A DNA stretch of 64,000 nt from Actinopolymorpha alba DSM 45243 (GTDB lineage Bacteria; Actinomycetota; Actinomycetes; Propionibacteriales; Actinopolymorphaceae): contig NZ_KB892812.1 in assembly GCF_000373925.1 (NCBI RefSeq), forward strand, positions 97,544-161,543. Reading direction: 5' to 3'. Positions 44,927 to 53,975 of this stretch are shown in pieces. The notes under the pieces were generated by a model. It did no database searches. It was not told the origin of the DNA and saw only the letters and a program-made list of their open reading frames with translations. The translations under genes and the position numbers were made by a program. Every line of letters starts with the position of its first letter. Within the stretch, counting starts at the first letter, position 1.

Positions 44927-46147
44927 ATGAGCAATACCAGCCTGCTAGACAGGCAGGACATCAGCAGAGCGCCAGACGCTCACGTCGAAGCCCGTACTCC
45001 GGTCCATGGCATCGTGGATCTGCGGAGCGGCGGGGGTGGGCCGCAACGAAGTTCGGGGCCGGATCCGACACAGCATCATGGTTTCGTACGCGCCAACGGC
45101 TATCTGCCCGCGCCCGACGACGCTTACGTCTCGATGGCGTTCATCCGCAAGTACGCCTTGCGTACCGGCGATCTGATCAGCGGGATGGCCGGCCAACCCC
45201 GTGAGTCGCCCCGTCAACGCCAGAAGTCCCCTCCGCTCGTACGCATCGACACGATCAACGGCGCGGAGCCCGAATACACCCGCGGGCGGCCCAGGTTCGC
45301 CGAACTGGTTCCGCTGTATCCAGACGAGAGACTGCGGCTGGAGACCGATCCGCACAATCTGACCGCTCGGACCATCGACCTGATCATGCCTGTCGGGAAG
45401 GGGCAACGGGCGCTGATCGTCGCGCCGCCCAAGGCCGGCAAAACCGTTGTGCTGCGGGATATCGCCCGCGCGATCGGCAAGAATCATCCGGAGTGTCACC
45501 TGATGGTCGTCCTGATTGGCGAACGCCCCGAAGAGGTGACCGACCTGGAACGCTCGGTGCCGGGCGAGGTGATCGGCTCGACGTTCGACCGACCCGCCGT
45601 CGACCATATTTCCCTTGCCGAGTTGTCGATCGAACGCGCCAAACGCCTGGTCGAGCTGGGCAACGACGTGGTCGTACTCCTCGATTCGCTCACCCGGCTT
45701 GGCCGTGCGTACAATCTGGCGGCCCCGACATCCGGTCGTACCCTTACCGGCGGTGTCGACTCGACGGCGTTGTCGTCGCCGAAGAGGCTGCTCGGCGCCG
45801 CCCGCAATATCGAGAACGGCGGTTCGCTGACCATCTTCGCCACCGCGCTCGTCGAAACTGGTTCGGCCGGCGACACCCTGATCTACGAGGAATACAAGGG
45901 GACCGGCAATGCCGAGCTGAAGCTCGACCGCACGCTCGCGAACAGAAGGATCTATCCGGCGGTCGACATCGAGGCATCCGGCACCCGCAAGGAAGAACTC
46001 CTGCTGTCGCCGGATGAGTTGGTCGTAACCCACCGGCTGCGCCGAGCCTTGCAGGCCAGGGACGGCCGACAGGCCACCGACTATCTGCTCGAATACCTAC
46101 GTAAAACTCGTACGAACGCCGAGTTCCTCAGCCACCTACCCGGCTAG
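44927..46147 (+). CDS. Short Rho paralogue (transcription terminator ATPase)
   Basis: 406 residues from the ATG at 44927 with a strong RBS. It has the Rho primary RNA-binding part (HGFVRANGYLPAPDDAYVS), P-loop APPKAGKT at 166-173, LLDSLTRLGRAYN, TGGVDSTAL, FATALVETGS, YEEYKGTGNAELKLDR and SGTRKEELLLSPDE. The long Arg/Gly/Asp-rich N-terminal region of actinobacterial housekeeping Rho is missing. In the usual DERPEEV box the Asp is Gly (G198 in IGERPEEVTD); this residue equals E. coli Asp210, near the bicyclomycin pocket. Other catalytic residues look intact. With the ABC-F gene in front, a drug-tolerant or specialised Rho is inferred. Confidence 0.85.
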   Translation: MSNTSLLDRQDISRAPDAHVEARTPVHGIVDLRSGGGGPQRSSGPDPTQHHGFVRANGYLPAPDDAYVSMAFIRKYALRTGDLISGMAGQPRESPRQRQKSPPLVRIDTINGAEPEYTRGRPRFAELVPLYPDERLRLETDPHNLTARTIDLIMPVGKGQRALIVAPPKAGKTVVLRDIARAIGKNHPECHLMVVLIGERPEEVTDLERSVPGEVIGSTFDRPAVDHISLAELSIERAKRLVELGNDVVVLLDSLTRLGRAYNLAAPTSGRTLTGGVDSTALSSPKRLLGAARNIENGGSLTIFATALVETGSAGDTLIYEEYKGTGNAELKLDRTLANRRIYPAVDIEASGTRKEELLLSPDELVVTHRLRRALQARDGRQATDYLLEYLRKTRTNAEFLSHLPG

Positions 46148-46271
46148 GGTCGGTCCCTCTGCCAGCCCCTTGCCGAGCGCCGCTGGACCCGGCAGACTCG
46201 GCCCGCTTGGGAGGGGATCCTGCCGGCGAATGTGGCGCGACCTCACTTCGCGCCGGGGAGGGATGAATGTG

Positions 46272-47579
46272 ATGGTCAGGCGTAGGTGGTCGGTAGGTAT
46301 AGCCGCTTCGGTCGCAGCGCTCTCAATGATGTTTGTGGGCGCTGACTCGGCGCTGGCGGCCTACAGCACCGAGCGGTCGGTGTCGTCAGCAGACTGGAAC
46401 GCGAGCTGGCCGACCGTCGGCGTGGACCGAGAGGGTGACGCGCTGATGGTGTGGTGTGAGGTCAGCACGTCCTATCCGTACACGACCCGTCTCCGAGCAA
46501 GAACCATGTCTCGGTCCGGCGAGTTGGGCTCTGTGATACAGCTTTCGCCGAGCGGTCAGCCGCCAAGTAGCCCGCAGGTCGCGCTTGACGACGACGGGGA
46601 CGCTGTTGTGGTGTGGCATGGCTCCACGGCCGACACGGATCGCATCTATGCGCGGCGGGTATCTCGCACTGGCGTGGTCGGTCCGGTTCAAGCCATCTCG
46701 GCGAGTACCTCCGAGGCCCTCTTCGCGAACGTTGCGATCGACCCGGATGGCGACGCTGTGGTCACGTGGAGCGAACGGCCTGCCCCAGACGGCTTGAGGC
46801 ATCCGATGGTTCGCCGCATTGCCCGCGACAACAGGCTTGGACCGATCGTCCAGCTGTCAGCTCGCCCTCGGCAGCCGGTGGAGACCCCGAGCGTGGCCGT
46901 CGACAGGCAAGGAGACGCCCTCATCGCCTGGGCCGAGCAGGACGCGGTTTACTCCCGGGTGATGAACGCTGCGGGAACGCTTAGTCCGGTGAGGACCGTC
47001 TCGCCAAGGATCAGCCCCCTCGATGGGCACTCTGGAGCCGCCGTGGCCGTGGATCGCTATGGAAATGGTGTTGTCGTATGGCGACGGTGGGACGATGCGG
47101 CACTCACCCAGGCGGCCTGGTCGCGCCAAGTGAAGCCTACGGGGGAGCTTGGCACGTTGCGTCGGCTCTCATCATTGACCTATGGGGTAAGCAACCTCAA
47201 GGTCGCCAGTGACTTGGAAGGCGACATCGTGGTGGCCTGGGACCGAGGGGATCTAGGCAGCATCTACGCTCGGCGGATTTCGCGTACCGACACACTCGGA
47301 CCGACCGTCACAATCGGAACCGGTCGTCTCACCGATATCGAACTTGATGATGACGGTGACGGCGTGGCGGTCTGGGAAGGGCCGCCAGATGTCTACGCCT
47401 CCTACGGCACCATTCGTTCCACCAGAATCGGGCGAAGTGGAACGTTCGGCAGCGCCACCGTCATTAGCCGAGTCGGCGAGTTTCCTCAGGTGGATGTCAG
47501 CGCCTCCGGCCGGGCCGTCGTCGCGTGGGTGCGACCCTTCACCAGCATTCGCCGGATCCAGGTCTCGACAGGTCCGTGA
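46272..47579 (+). CDS. Secreted repeat protein, beta-propeller-like
   Basis: 435 residues from the ATG at 46272, spaced well from GGGGAGGG at 46255-46262; an ATG at 46263 is too close to it. A signal peptide (MVRRRWSVGIAASVAALSMM...) ends at ALAAYS. The rest is about eight repeats of 45-50 residues, each with a V-x-x-D-x-x-G-D-x-x-V-x-W core, e.g. VGVDREGDALMVW, VAIDPDGDAVVTW, VASDLEGDIVVAW. That pattern fits a beta-propeller of short blades. No enzyme motif or cell-wall anchor is visible, so it is probably released or surface-bound. Function unknown. Confidence 0.72.
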   Translation: MVRRRWSVGIAASVAALSMMFVGADSALAAYSTERSVSSADWNASWPTVGVDREGDALMVWCEVSTSYPYTTRLRARTMSRSGELGSVIQLSPSGQPPSSPQVALDDDGDAVVVWHGSTADTDRIYARRVSRTGVVGPVQAISASTSEALFANVAIDPDGDAVVTWSERPAPDGLRHPMVRRIARDNRLGPIVQLSARPRQPVETPSVAVDRQGDALIAWAEQDAVYSRVMNAAGTLSPVRTVSPRISPLDGHSGAAVAVDRYGNGVVVWRRWDDAALTQAAWSRQVKPTGELGTLRRLSSLTYGVSNLKVASDLEGDIVVAWDRGDLGSIYARRISRTDTLGPTVTIGTGRLTDIELDDDGDGVAVWEGPPDVYASYGTIRSTRIGRSGTFGSATVISRVGEFPQVDVSASGRAVVAWVRPFTSIRRIQVSTGP

Positions 47580-47635
47580 GCCGCGCGCTGGAGCGCTTCG
47601 CTGCCGCACGGCAGGCGGCGGTACCGTGATCGGAG

Positions 47636-48262
47636 TCAGAGTGCGGAGATGGTCGCGGGGGCGCGTTCGGCTCTCGACAGTGCGCGGATCACGGCCGTCG
47701 CACCGTGTCGGCTTACCGCCAGGTCGGTGAGGAGGCTGACCACTCGGGAGACCGCCGACTCAGGCAGGGATGGAGTCAGAACCCCCACGCTCACGGCGAG
47801 ATCGTCGGAATGAACGACGAGTTCCATCAGCCGGGTTGTCAGGAAGTCGTCGAACGTAAGATCCCAGCCCGACCACCTCGGGCGCACGATGAGATCCTCG
47901 GACGCGTCGGCGATGCGTGCCCGCGCCTGGGTCAGGGAGTCCTCAGCCCGCTTGACCAGCGCTGCGGCGCCCTCTGTCGCGATTTCCTCGCCTCCCCGGC
48001 GGACCATAACGTTCACCTCATGGGACAGGTCCTGCCCGACCCAGGACGACCGGGCATAGTTTTCTGGGAGCGAGATCGCTGGCCCCGCGGATGGCGCCGC
48101 TTGTGGGACGACGAAGATCTGGTTGGCGAGATGGGCGGCGAGGCCTCCAACCTGGAAGTCCTCGAGCGCGCTCGGCTCGTCCCACTTCGCCGCGACAGCG
48201 GGGTCCTTCAGCAACGCCAACGCCGAACCAGCGACCGTCAGGTAGTCGTCGCGTACTCCCAT
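47636..48262 (-). CDS. DinB/maleylpyruvate isomerase-family protein
   Basis: 208 residues from the ATG at 48262, chosen for GGAGGGAGG before it on the minus strand. A four-helix DinB-like fold is suggested by GLAAHLANQIF and MELVVHSDDLAV; the first His plus the E-x3-H pair match the metal ligands of mycothiol-dependent maleylpyruvate isomerase. Members use mycothiol as thiol cofactor. The actual substrate is unknown. It stands alone. Confidence 0.75.
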   Translation of the reverse strand: MGVRDDYLTVAGSALALLKDPAVAAKWDEPSALEDFQVGGLAAHLANQIFVVPQAAPSAGPAISLPENYARSSWVGQDLSHEVNVMVRRGGEEIATEGAAALVKRAEDSLTQARARIADASEDLIVRPRWSGWDLTFDDFLTTRLMELVVHSDDLAVSVGVLTPSLPESAVSRVVSLLTDLAVSRHGATAVIRALSRAERAPATISAL

Positions 48263-48436
48263 CGGGGCCTCCCTCCACACGTCACCAACCGGCCGGTGAC
48301 CAGCTACCCGCATCATGCCACCGCCAGAATTTCTGCCCGAAGTCGCGTAATGAACTCCCGACTGCCCGCGATGACGTACGGGGTCGCGGGCGGTTTCCTG
48401 GCGACCTCTTTCCGTGATCACGACCGTGATCACGAC

Positions 48437-48489
48437 CGTGATCGTGAAGGGTTTCGGGAGATATAGCCCTTTCTGGCTTCATGATCACG
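48437..48489. repeat. Hairpin repeat, copy 1 (upstream of DUF222 gene)
   Basis: CGTGATCGTGAAG (48437-48449) and CTTCATGATCACG (48477-48489) form a 13-base stem with one mismatch around an AGGG...CCCTT inner stem. A tandem 12-base unit CGTGATCACGAC precedes it. A near-identical hairpin is at 63804-63856, also upstream of a DUF222-type start. Confidence 0.75.
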
Positions 48490-48551
48490 GGACGCTGGCC
48501 TTGTAGTAACCCCGCGGACGGTAGAGACGGAGGCCGGCCAGAGTCGCAGGA

Positions 48552-48632
48552 CACCCTTGTTTCGTTGAGTTTTCGGGGCCGGGTCTTGTCGGTGGTCGCC
48601 GCTAGTGTTTGGGCATGGATTCGACCTCGGCG
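48552..48632 (+). repeat. Duplicated upstream region of DUF222-HNH genes, copy 1
   Basis: This stretch, covering the putative promoter and first codons, is nearly the same as 63903-63983, with a few substitutions. TAGTGT at 48603-48608 lies 6 bases before the ATG at 48615 and may be the -10 box of a leaderless transcript. Confidence 0.7.
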
Positions 48633-49910
48633 AACGCGGGCCGGCACCCGTTCTCGGTGCTGGTCGAGCGGATACGTGTCCGCCTCGCCGAGGAGTCAGG
48701 TGCGCCGTTGTGGTCGACTCCCGGTGACGAGATCATCGACCTTCTGGTCGGCCTGGAAGCTCTCAAGGCCCAGCTCGATGCGGTCCAGCTTCAGGTGATC
48801 CGCGAGGCCCATCGGCAGGACCTCGGCCGCACGGCTGGTGCGACCAGTACCGCTGCCTTGTTGTCGTCGCTGCTGCGGATGCGTCCCGAACACGCCCGAT
48901 CTGCGGTCGGGTTGGCGAACGACCTGGACACGGCTTTGCCGCTTGTGCAGTTGGCGTTGAACGCGGGTGAGATCAGCGTCGACCATGCGAGGGTGATCGC
49001 GAAGGCGATCCGTGATCTGCCGAAGGAAGCCGGGCAGGAGACCCGGGCCGAGGCCGAGCAGGTGCTGGTCGAGCATGCCCGCGTGTTCGACCCCAAAGAC
49101 CTTGCTGGTCTGGGTCGGGCGGTGTTGAACGCCGTGGACCCCGATCTGGCCGACAAGGTGCTCGCCAAGAATCTCGCCGAGGAAGAAGCGAAAGCCGCCC
49201 GGGCGCGAGAACTCACCCTGCATGATGACCCGAACGGCTCGGGCACCCATATTCGCGGGAAGCTTGATCCCACGACGGCGGACCTGTTCCGCACGCTGTT
49301 GGAGCCGCTGTCCAAACCGCTACCGACGACAGCGGAGGGCTTGGACCCGCGCACTCCGGCCCAGCGTAGGGGCGACGGGTTCGCCGAACTCCTCCGCCGC
49401 TACGGCGACTCCGGCGCCTCACCCACCCAAGGTGGAGAGAAACCGCACATCGTTGTCACCATCACCGACGAAGACCTGGTCAACGGCACCGGGTTGGGAC
49501 GGCTGCTGCGTACCGGCACCTACGTCTCCGCGCGCACCGTCCAAGAGTGGGCCTGCGACGCCAAGGTCAGCTGGTTCGGCATCCGCGACGGCGAAGTAGC
49601 CCTCTCCGAGGGGACCCGGTTCTTCACTGGCAGACTCCGCAAACTCCTCGAGCTACGAGACCGAGGCTGCGCGTTCCCCGGCTGCGATCGGCCGCCGGCG
49701 TGGTGCCACGGCCACCACATCAGGTCGTGGCTCAACGGCGGGCCGACGATCCTCGCCAACGGGGCACTGCTTTGCGGTCACCACCACCGCCTCATCCACG
49801 AAGGCGCCTGGCAAGTCCGCATGGCACCGGACGGGGTGCCCGAATTCATTCCCCCCGAATGGGTCGACCAGCAACGCAACCCCGTCCGCAACAACCGACT
49901 CCGAACCTGA
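48615..49910 (+). CDS. DUF222 domain / HNH endonuclease (13E12 repeat family)
   Basis: 431 residues from the ATG at 48615. N-terminal DUF222 helices (RTAGATSTAALLSSLLRM, AGEISVDHARVIAKAI) and a C-terminal HNH nuclease: CAFPGCDRPPAWCHGHH, then LLCGHHHRLIHEG. These genes occur in many copies in actinobacterial genomes and are related to REP13E12 of mycobacteria; some act as intron- or mobile-type nucleases. A second copy begins at 63966. The upstream hairpin and start region are duplicated too. Confidence 0.85.
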   Translation: MDSTSANAGRHPFSVLVERIRVRLAEESGAPLWSTPGDEIIDLLVGLEALKAQLDAVQLQVIREAHRQDLGRTAGATSTAALLSSLLRMRPEHARSAVGLANDLDTALPLVQLALNAGEISVDHARVIAKAIRDLPKEAGQETRAEAEQVLVEHARVFDPKDLAGLGRAVLNAVDPDLADKVLAKNLAEEEAKAARARELTLHDDPNGSGTHIRGKLDPTTADLFRTLLEPLSKPLPTTAEGLDPRTPAQRRGDGFAELLRRYGDSGASPTQGGEKPHIVVTITDEDLVNGTGLGRLLRTGTYVSARTVQEWACDAKVSWFGIRDGEVALSEGTRFFTGRLRKLLELRDRGCAFPGCDRPPAWCHGHHIRSWLNGGPTILANGALLCGHHHRLIHEGAWQVRMAPDGVPEFIPPEWVDQQRNPVRNNRLRT

Positions 49911-50115
49911 CGGGGCAGGAGCAGCAGAGCGTCACCCGGTGCACGGCAGAACCACCCCGCCAACCGATGGGGGTGTCGCGTACCCCGTCAACCCGACCTT
50001 GCCTCCCAATTCGGGGATTCAACGCATACCCGGGTCGACCGTACGCAGCCAACGAGTTGGCTCTCCATGCCGATTCGCACGGCCCGGCGAGTCCAGGCAG
50101 CGGAGCGCGACCTCG
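49911..50115. other. Intergenic stretch
   Basis: About 205 bases after the HNH gene with no gene or clear hairpin seen. Confidence 0.3.
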
Positions 50116-50274
50116 GTGAAGGACATCTCCTCCGGTCGGCGCGGAGGCAGGCGGTCTGGCACCGGTCCAGGCGGGCGTACGAAGGCGCAACTGTACGCCG
50201 ACGCCAGGCGGCAGGGCATCAGCGGCCGTTCGAAGATGAGCAAGGCCGAACTCGAGAGGGCCGTTAGCCGCTGA
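50116..50274 (+). CDS. Small Rho_N/SAP-like protein (52 aa)
   Basis: 52 residues from a GTG at 50116. A Gly/Arg-rich start (SSGRRGGRRSGTGPGG) is followed by TKAQLYADARRQGISGR and SKMSKAELERAV, a two-helix motif like the Rho N-terminal or SAP fold, found in small actinobacterial nucleic-acid-binding proteins. No RBS is obvious. Moderately sure that the frame is real because the motif is complete up to the stop. Confidence 0.55.
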   Translation: MKDISSGRRGGRRSGTGPGGRTKAQLYADARRQGISGRSKMSKAELERAVSR

Positions 50275-50509
50275 TCGCGTGGCAACGCCCGAGCGATCCT
50301 GATCACGTTGCGGGGTGCGCCGTTGACCGCACGCCGCTGGTCGAGATGCCGGCCCCTGGACGTATCCCGACTCTCGCTACTACTACGACTGTGAGCGGCC
50401 GGCGACGACGCGTGGGACACCCGTGGTGTCGTCGACGTCAGCAACCAGCTCGTCGTACGCCAGGGATCCGGAACACCGTAAGGCCGCGGGCGGGCTGGGT
50501 CGGACTCGA
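50275..50509. other. Intergenic stretch
   Basis: About 235 bases between the small protein gene and the end of the convergent kinase gene. No gene supported. Confidence 0.3.
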
Positions 50510-51478
50510 TCAGCAGATCTTCGCCAACCAACTCGTCCGGTCCGCATGAGCACGAAGGTGGAGCAGGGGTGCCCAGGTCTGGAGGTCGTCGGCATCGACG
50601 CCCCGGCCATTCACCTCACTGTCAAGCTGGGCTTTACGCAACCAGAGCCGCAGCGCCCACAGGTCTCTGAGGACCGCGTAGCCCCGTAACCTGGCGTGGG
50701 CCCCAGGTTTGGTGAGCAGCTCGCCAACACGATCCCGCAGGTACGGAGAGGCGTCCCATCCGGGCTGCCAGGACAGGGTACGGAAGAGGTTTTCGAGTTC
50801 AAGGTCGGCGGGGGCGACACAGGCGAACTCGAAGTCGATAGGTACAGCCTGCGTCGCCGTCCAAACTGTGTTGTTGGGCCCCGCGTCAGTATGGGTCAGG
50901 ACGACCGGAACCCTGCTCAGCTCGCCAAACATCTGGTCGAGAATGTCGCGCAGGCGCCTACGCAGAGCCGGGTCGACAACCTGTTGCTCGGTGAGGGAGT
51001 CCAGCAGGTTCCGCGCGTTCTTCTTCTCAAGTGCGTAGAACGGAGTCGACGTGCAGCCGATGCGGCGTGCGGCGTCGACATCGGTGCGGTGGGCCGCGTG
51101 GAGTCTCGACCACAGATCATGAACTGCGTCGATGCGCGCCGAGGAATCGAGATCTCGCCAGGCCCGTTCGAGGTTGATCCCCGGTAGCCGCTCGGTGACC
51201 ATCCACTCCACGCCACCATCTGTTCCGCACCCGAGAACGGCCGGGTAGCCGACCTCAAGCGGCAGGATCGCCGCGAGTGCCGCCTCGCGTTCCAATGATC
51301 CGTCGGGGCTGCGGCTGACGCGGAGTACGACCTGATCGGCAAGCCAGACCTCGTTGGAGGCACCGTTCTCTGGCCGCTCGGCACACTCGATATCGGCCCC
51401 GAACCGGGACAGCAAGCGGCGCGCGTCCTCATACAAGGAGCTGGGCTCGGGTCCCACGTCGTTCCTCAGCGTCGTCAT
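50510..51478 (-). CDS. APH-fold phosphotransferase
   Basis: 322 residues. Aminoglycoside-phosphotransferase fold: N-lobe LADQVVLRVSRS with the ATP Lys replaced by Arg region, EWMVTERLPGINL hinge, catalytic loop LTHTDAGPNNTVW (H-x-D-x4-N) and metal Asp in PIDFEFAC. Members phosphorylate antibiotics, sugars or other small molecules; the substrate cannot be told. It is divergent from the lipoprotein gene at 51790. Confidence 0.78.
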   Translation of the reverse strand: MTTLRNDVGPEPSSLYEDARRLLSRFGADIECAERPENGASNEVWLADQVVLRVSRSPDGSLEREAALAAILPLEVGYPAVLGCGTDGGVEWMVTERLPGINLERAWRDLDSSARIDAVHDLWSRLHAAHRTDVDAARRIGCTSTPFYALEKKNARNLLDSLTEQQVVDPALRRRLRDILDQMFGELSRVPVVLTHTDAGPNNTVWTATQAVPIDFEFACVAPADLELENLFRTLSWQPGWDASPYLRDRVGELLTKPGAHARLRGYAVLRDLWALRLWLRKAQLDSEVNGRGVDADDLQTWAPLLHLRAHADRTSWLAKIC

Positions 51479-51789
51479 TCTCGCCGACGATACGCGCAGT
51501 GCGCATGCCGTTATCGGCGTGGCCGGAGCCGGCAGCGCGATGGTTGCCGCTGCCCTTCCTCTATACGCTGAAGCGAAGTCAACCCGAATTGAGCTATTCC
51601 ACTCCGTGTGCTCCGATGCGCTGGACGGAAGACTGGACCGCCGTCGATCGTGACGACGGGTTGCCGGTCGTCAGGCGTCCCTTCGTTCTGGCCTCGGCGC
51701 GCGGCGTCCGCTTCATGCTCAGAGATGTAGTGCGATCGCGTTATCCAAGAGATGCATGCCGGCGGCAGGGTTCTTGGAAGGAGCTCGCG

Positions 51790-53922
51790 ATGACACCAAG
51801 CGAAGGATGGCGGGCGCCGGAGACCGCGCGGATAGCTCGGCGCCAGGTCTTGTACGGCTCCGCCCTCGCGGCGATGACCTTGACGGTGGCGGCGTGTACC
51901 TCTGGCGAGAATGGCCAGCAAGCCAAACAGAGCCCCAGCGGTCCGGGCGACACGAAGGCGGAGACCAAAGGGTCGGCGAAGAAGCCCCTCGAGCCGCCAC
52001 AGGGTTTCGCTGAGGCGCCGGCGCTCGCCGAGCAGGTGAAGGCGGGAAAGCTCCCTCCGGTTAAGGAACGCCTGCCCGCGCGGCCGTACGTCATACCCCA
52101 CCACTGGTGTGAGATCGGCAACTACGGCGGCACTCTGCTCGGACTGGTCAGCGCGTCCGACAGCCCGATCATCAACGAGTACATGTACGGCCGCTCACTG
52201 CTTCGCTGGCTCAACGACGGCCTCGACATCGGGCCCGGAGTGGTGGAGTCCTGGGAGTCCAACGCCGACGCTTCAGAGTGGACGTTGCACCTTCGCCAGG
52301 GCCTGAAGTGGTCCGACGGCCAACCCGTCACGAGCGCGGATGCGTTGTACTGGTGGGAGGATCTGGTCATCGACGACGTGCACCCGGCCCTCCCGCCGGA
52401 CTCGGCCCGGTCCGGATCCGGAACGCCGATGAAGCTGGCGGCGGTTGACGACACGACGTTGGTCCTCAAGTTCGACAGCGCTACGCCGTTGACGCCCGCG
52501 CTCCTGGCGAACGGGGTCGACACGAGCGGCTGGTTCCTCCCGAAGCACTACCTGCAGCAGTGGCATCCGAAGTACAACAAGAAGGTCACCAAGAAGAACT
52601 GGTACGAGGATCACGACCTGCACACCAACTGGGTGATGGACCCGAGATGCCCGACGCTGGCTGGTTGGATGACGACCTCGTTCCAAGAGGGCCGCAGGAT
52701 CGTCCTCGAGCGCAACCCCTACTACTGGTGCGTCGACAAGAAAGGCAACCAACTCCCGTACGTCGACAAGCTGGTGTTCAGCGTCGTACAAGAGTCTGAG
52801 GTGATGAAGCTCCAGATCCAGGAAGGCAAGATCGACTACGTTCATGGTGCCTTCATCCCGATTGGCTTGGGCGACATCTCCGGCATGAAGCAGTCCCAGA
52901 GTCGGCACGGGATGGAGCTGCTGCTCTGGGACAGCGGCTCCGGCACCGGCTCGGTGTTCTTCTTCAACTACGACTACCCCGAGGCGAAGCTGCGGGAGCT
53001 GATCCGTAATCCGAAGTTTCGGCAGGCGCTGTCTCATGGATTCAACCGCTCAGAGGCCCAGAAGGCCATCTACTTCAATACGGGCGAGAAGACCACGGGC
53101 ACGTACAGCCCGAAAGCGGTCGAATATCAAGCGGATTCGCAGGGCAAGCAGATCTACAAGCAGTGGCGGGACGCCTACGTCGCCTACGATCCAGAGAAGG
53201 CGAAGCGAATGCTCGACGAGATCGGCGTCAGCGTTGGGGATGATGGCAAACGTACGTTGCCCGGTGGTGGCGAGCTGGTCATCAGGATCGACGTTCCCGC
53301 CAATCTGAGCAACGAGCACGAGGCAAAAAACAACCTCCTGAAGCGCGACTGGGAAGCCCTCGGCCTCACGGTGAAGATCAACCCGATCGCGCCGGAAGGC
53401 TTCGGTGACAGGTGGCAGAACGGCCAGCTGATGGCCCAGAGTTCGTGGGAGGTCGGTGACGGCCCCGACCACATCACCGGACCATGGTGGTTCGTGCCGA
53501 TCGAGCCCGGGCGCTGGGCACCCCTGCACGGACGGATGTGGACTCTGCGTGGAACGTCAGAGGAGAAGAAGGAACTCGACGTCGACCCGTGGAAGCGCAC
53601 CCCACCCCGGATCAACGCCGAGCCCGGGAGCCCCATCGCACGCCTCTGGGACCTCTACGCGCAGGCGAAGTCAGAGGTCGACGGCTTGAAGCGACGCAGG
53701 ATCGTCTTGGAAATGATCAAAATTCACATCGAGGACGGGCCGTTCTTCATGGGAACGGTGGCCAACTATCCGCAGGTAACCATGCACAAGAAGGATCTGC
53801 GGAACGTGCCGACCCGTGCACAGCTGGCCCTCGGTGGCATGGTCAACACCTGGGCGCATCCGACACCCGCCGTCTACGATCCGGAGGCGTACTTCTGGAC
53901 CAACCCGAGCGCCCACGCCTGA
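51790..53922 (+). CDS. Peptide-type ABC substrate-binding lipoprotein (SBP_bac_5)
   Basis: 710 residues from the ATG at 51790, with AAGGAG at 51778-51783. The N-terminus has a twin Arg (ARRQVLYGSALAAM) and lipobox LTVAAC, so it is exported and lipid-anchored. The mature part has family-5 features: PIINEYMYGRSLLRW, ASEWTLHLRQGLKWSDG, FRQALSHGFNR and DGPFFMGTVANYP. It is longer than the usual 530-600 residues. No permease or ATPase genes adjoin it, so it is an orphan in this window and must use permeases coded elsewhere. Confidence 0.82.
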   Translation: MTPSEGWRAPETARIARRQVLYGSALAAMTLTVAACTSGENGQQAKQSPSGPGDTKAETKGSAKKPLEPPQGFAEAPALAEQVKAGKLPPVKERLPARPYVIPHHWCEIGNYGGTLLGLVSASDSPIINEYMYGRSLLRWLNDGLDIGPGVVESWESNADASEWTLHLRQGLKWSDGQPVTSADALYWWEDLVIDDVHPALPPDSARSGSGTPMKLAAVDDTTLVLKFDSATPLTPALLANGVDTSGWFLPKHYLQQWHPKYNKKVTKKNWYEDHDLHTNWVMDPRCPTLAGWMTTSFQEGRRIVLERNPYYWCVDKKGNQLPYVDKLVFSVVQESEVMKLQIQEGKIDYVHGAFIPIGLGDISGMKQSQSRHGMELLLWDSGSGTGSVFFFNYDYPEAKLRELIRNPKFRQALSHGFNRSEAQKAIYFNTGEKTTGTYSPKAVEYQADSQGKQIYKQWRDAYVAYDPEKAKRMLDEIGVSVGDDGKRTLPGGGELVIRIDVPANLSNEHEAKNNLLKRDWEALGLTVKINPIAPEGFGDRWQNGQLMAQSSWEVGDGPDHITGPWWFVPIEPGRWAPLHGRMWTLRGTSEEKKELDVDPWKRTPPRINAEPGSPIARLWDLYAQAKSEVDGLKRRRIVLEMIKIHIEDGPFFMGTVANYPQVTMHKKDLRNVPTRAQLALGGMVNTWAHPTPAVYDPEAYFWTNPSAHA

Positions 53923-53975
53923 CACCGGTCACACCCACCCCAGCGCTCACCTCGGCTCCCAGCCGCTCCACCCGG

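Noticed and set aside
44927..46147. Calling this the housekeeping rho
   Set aside because: Too short, lacking the long N-terminal region usual in the phylum, and with an altered DERPEE box; placed in an accessory region.
48425..48445. Tandem GTGATCAC units as a possible CRISPR array
   Set aside because: Only two or three short adjacent units without spacers.
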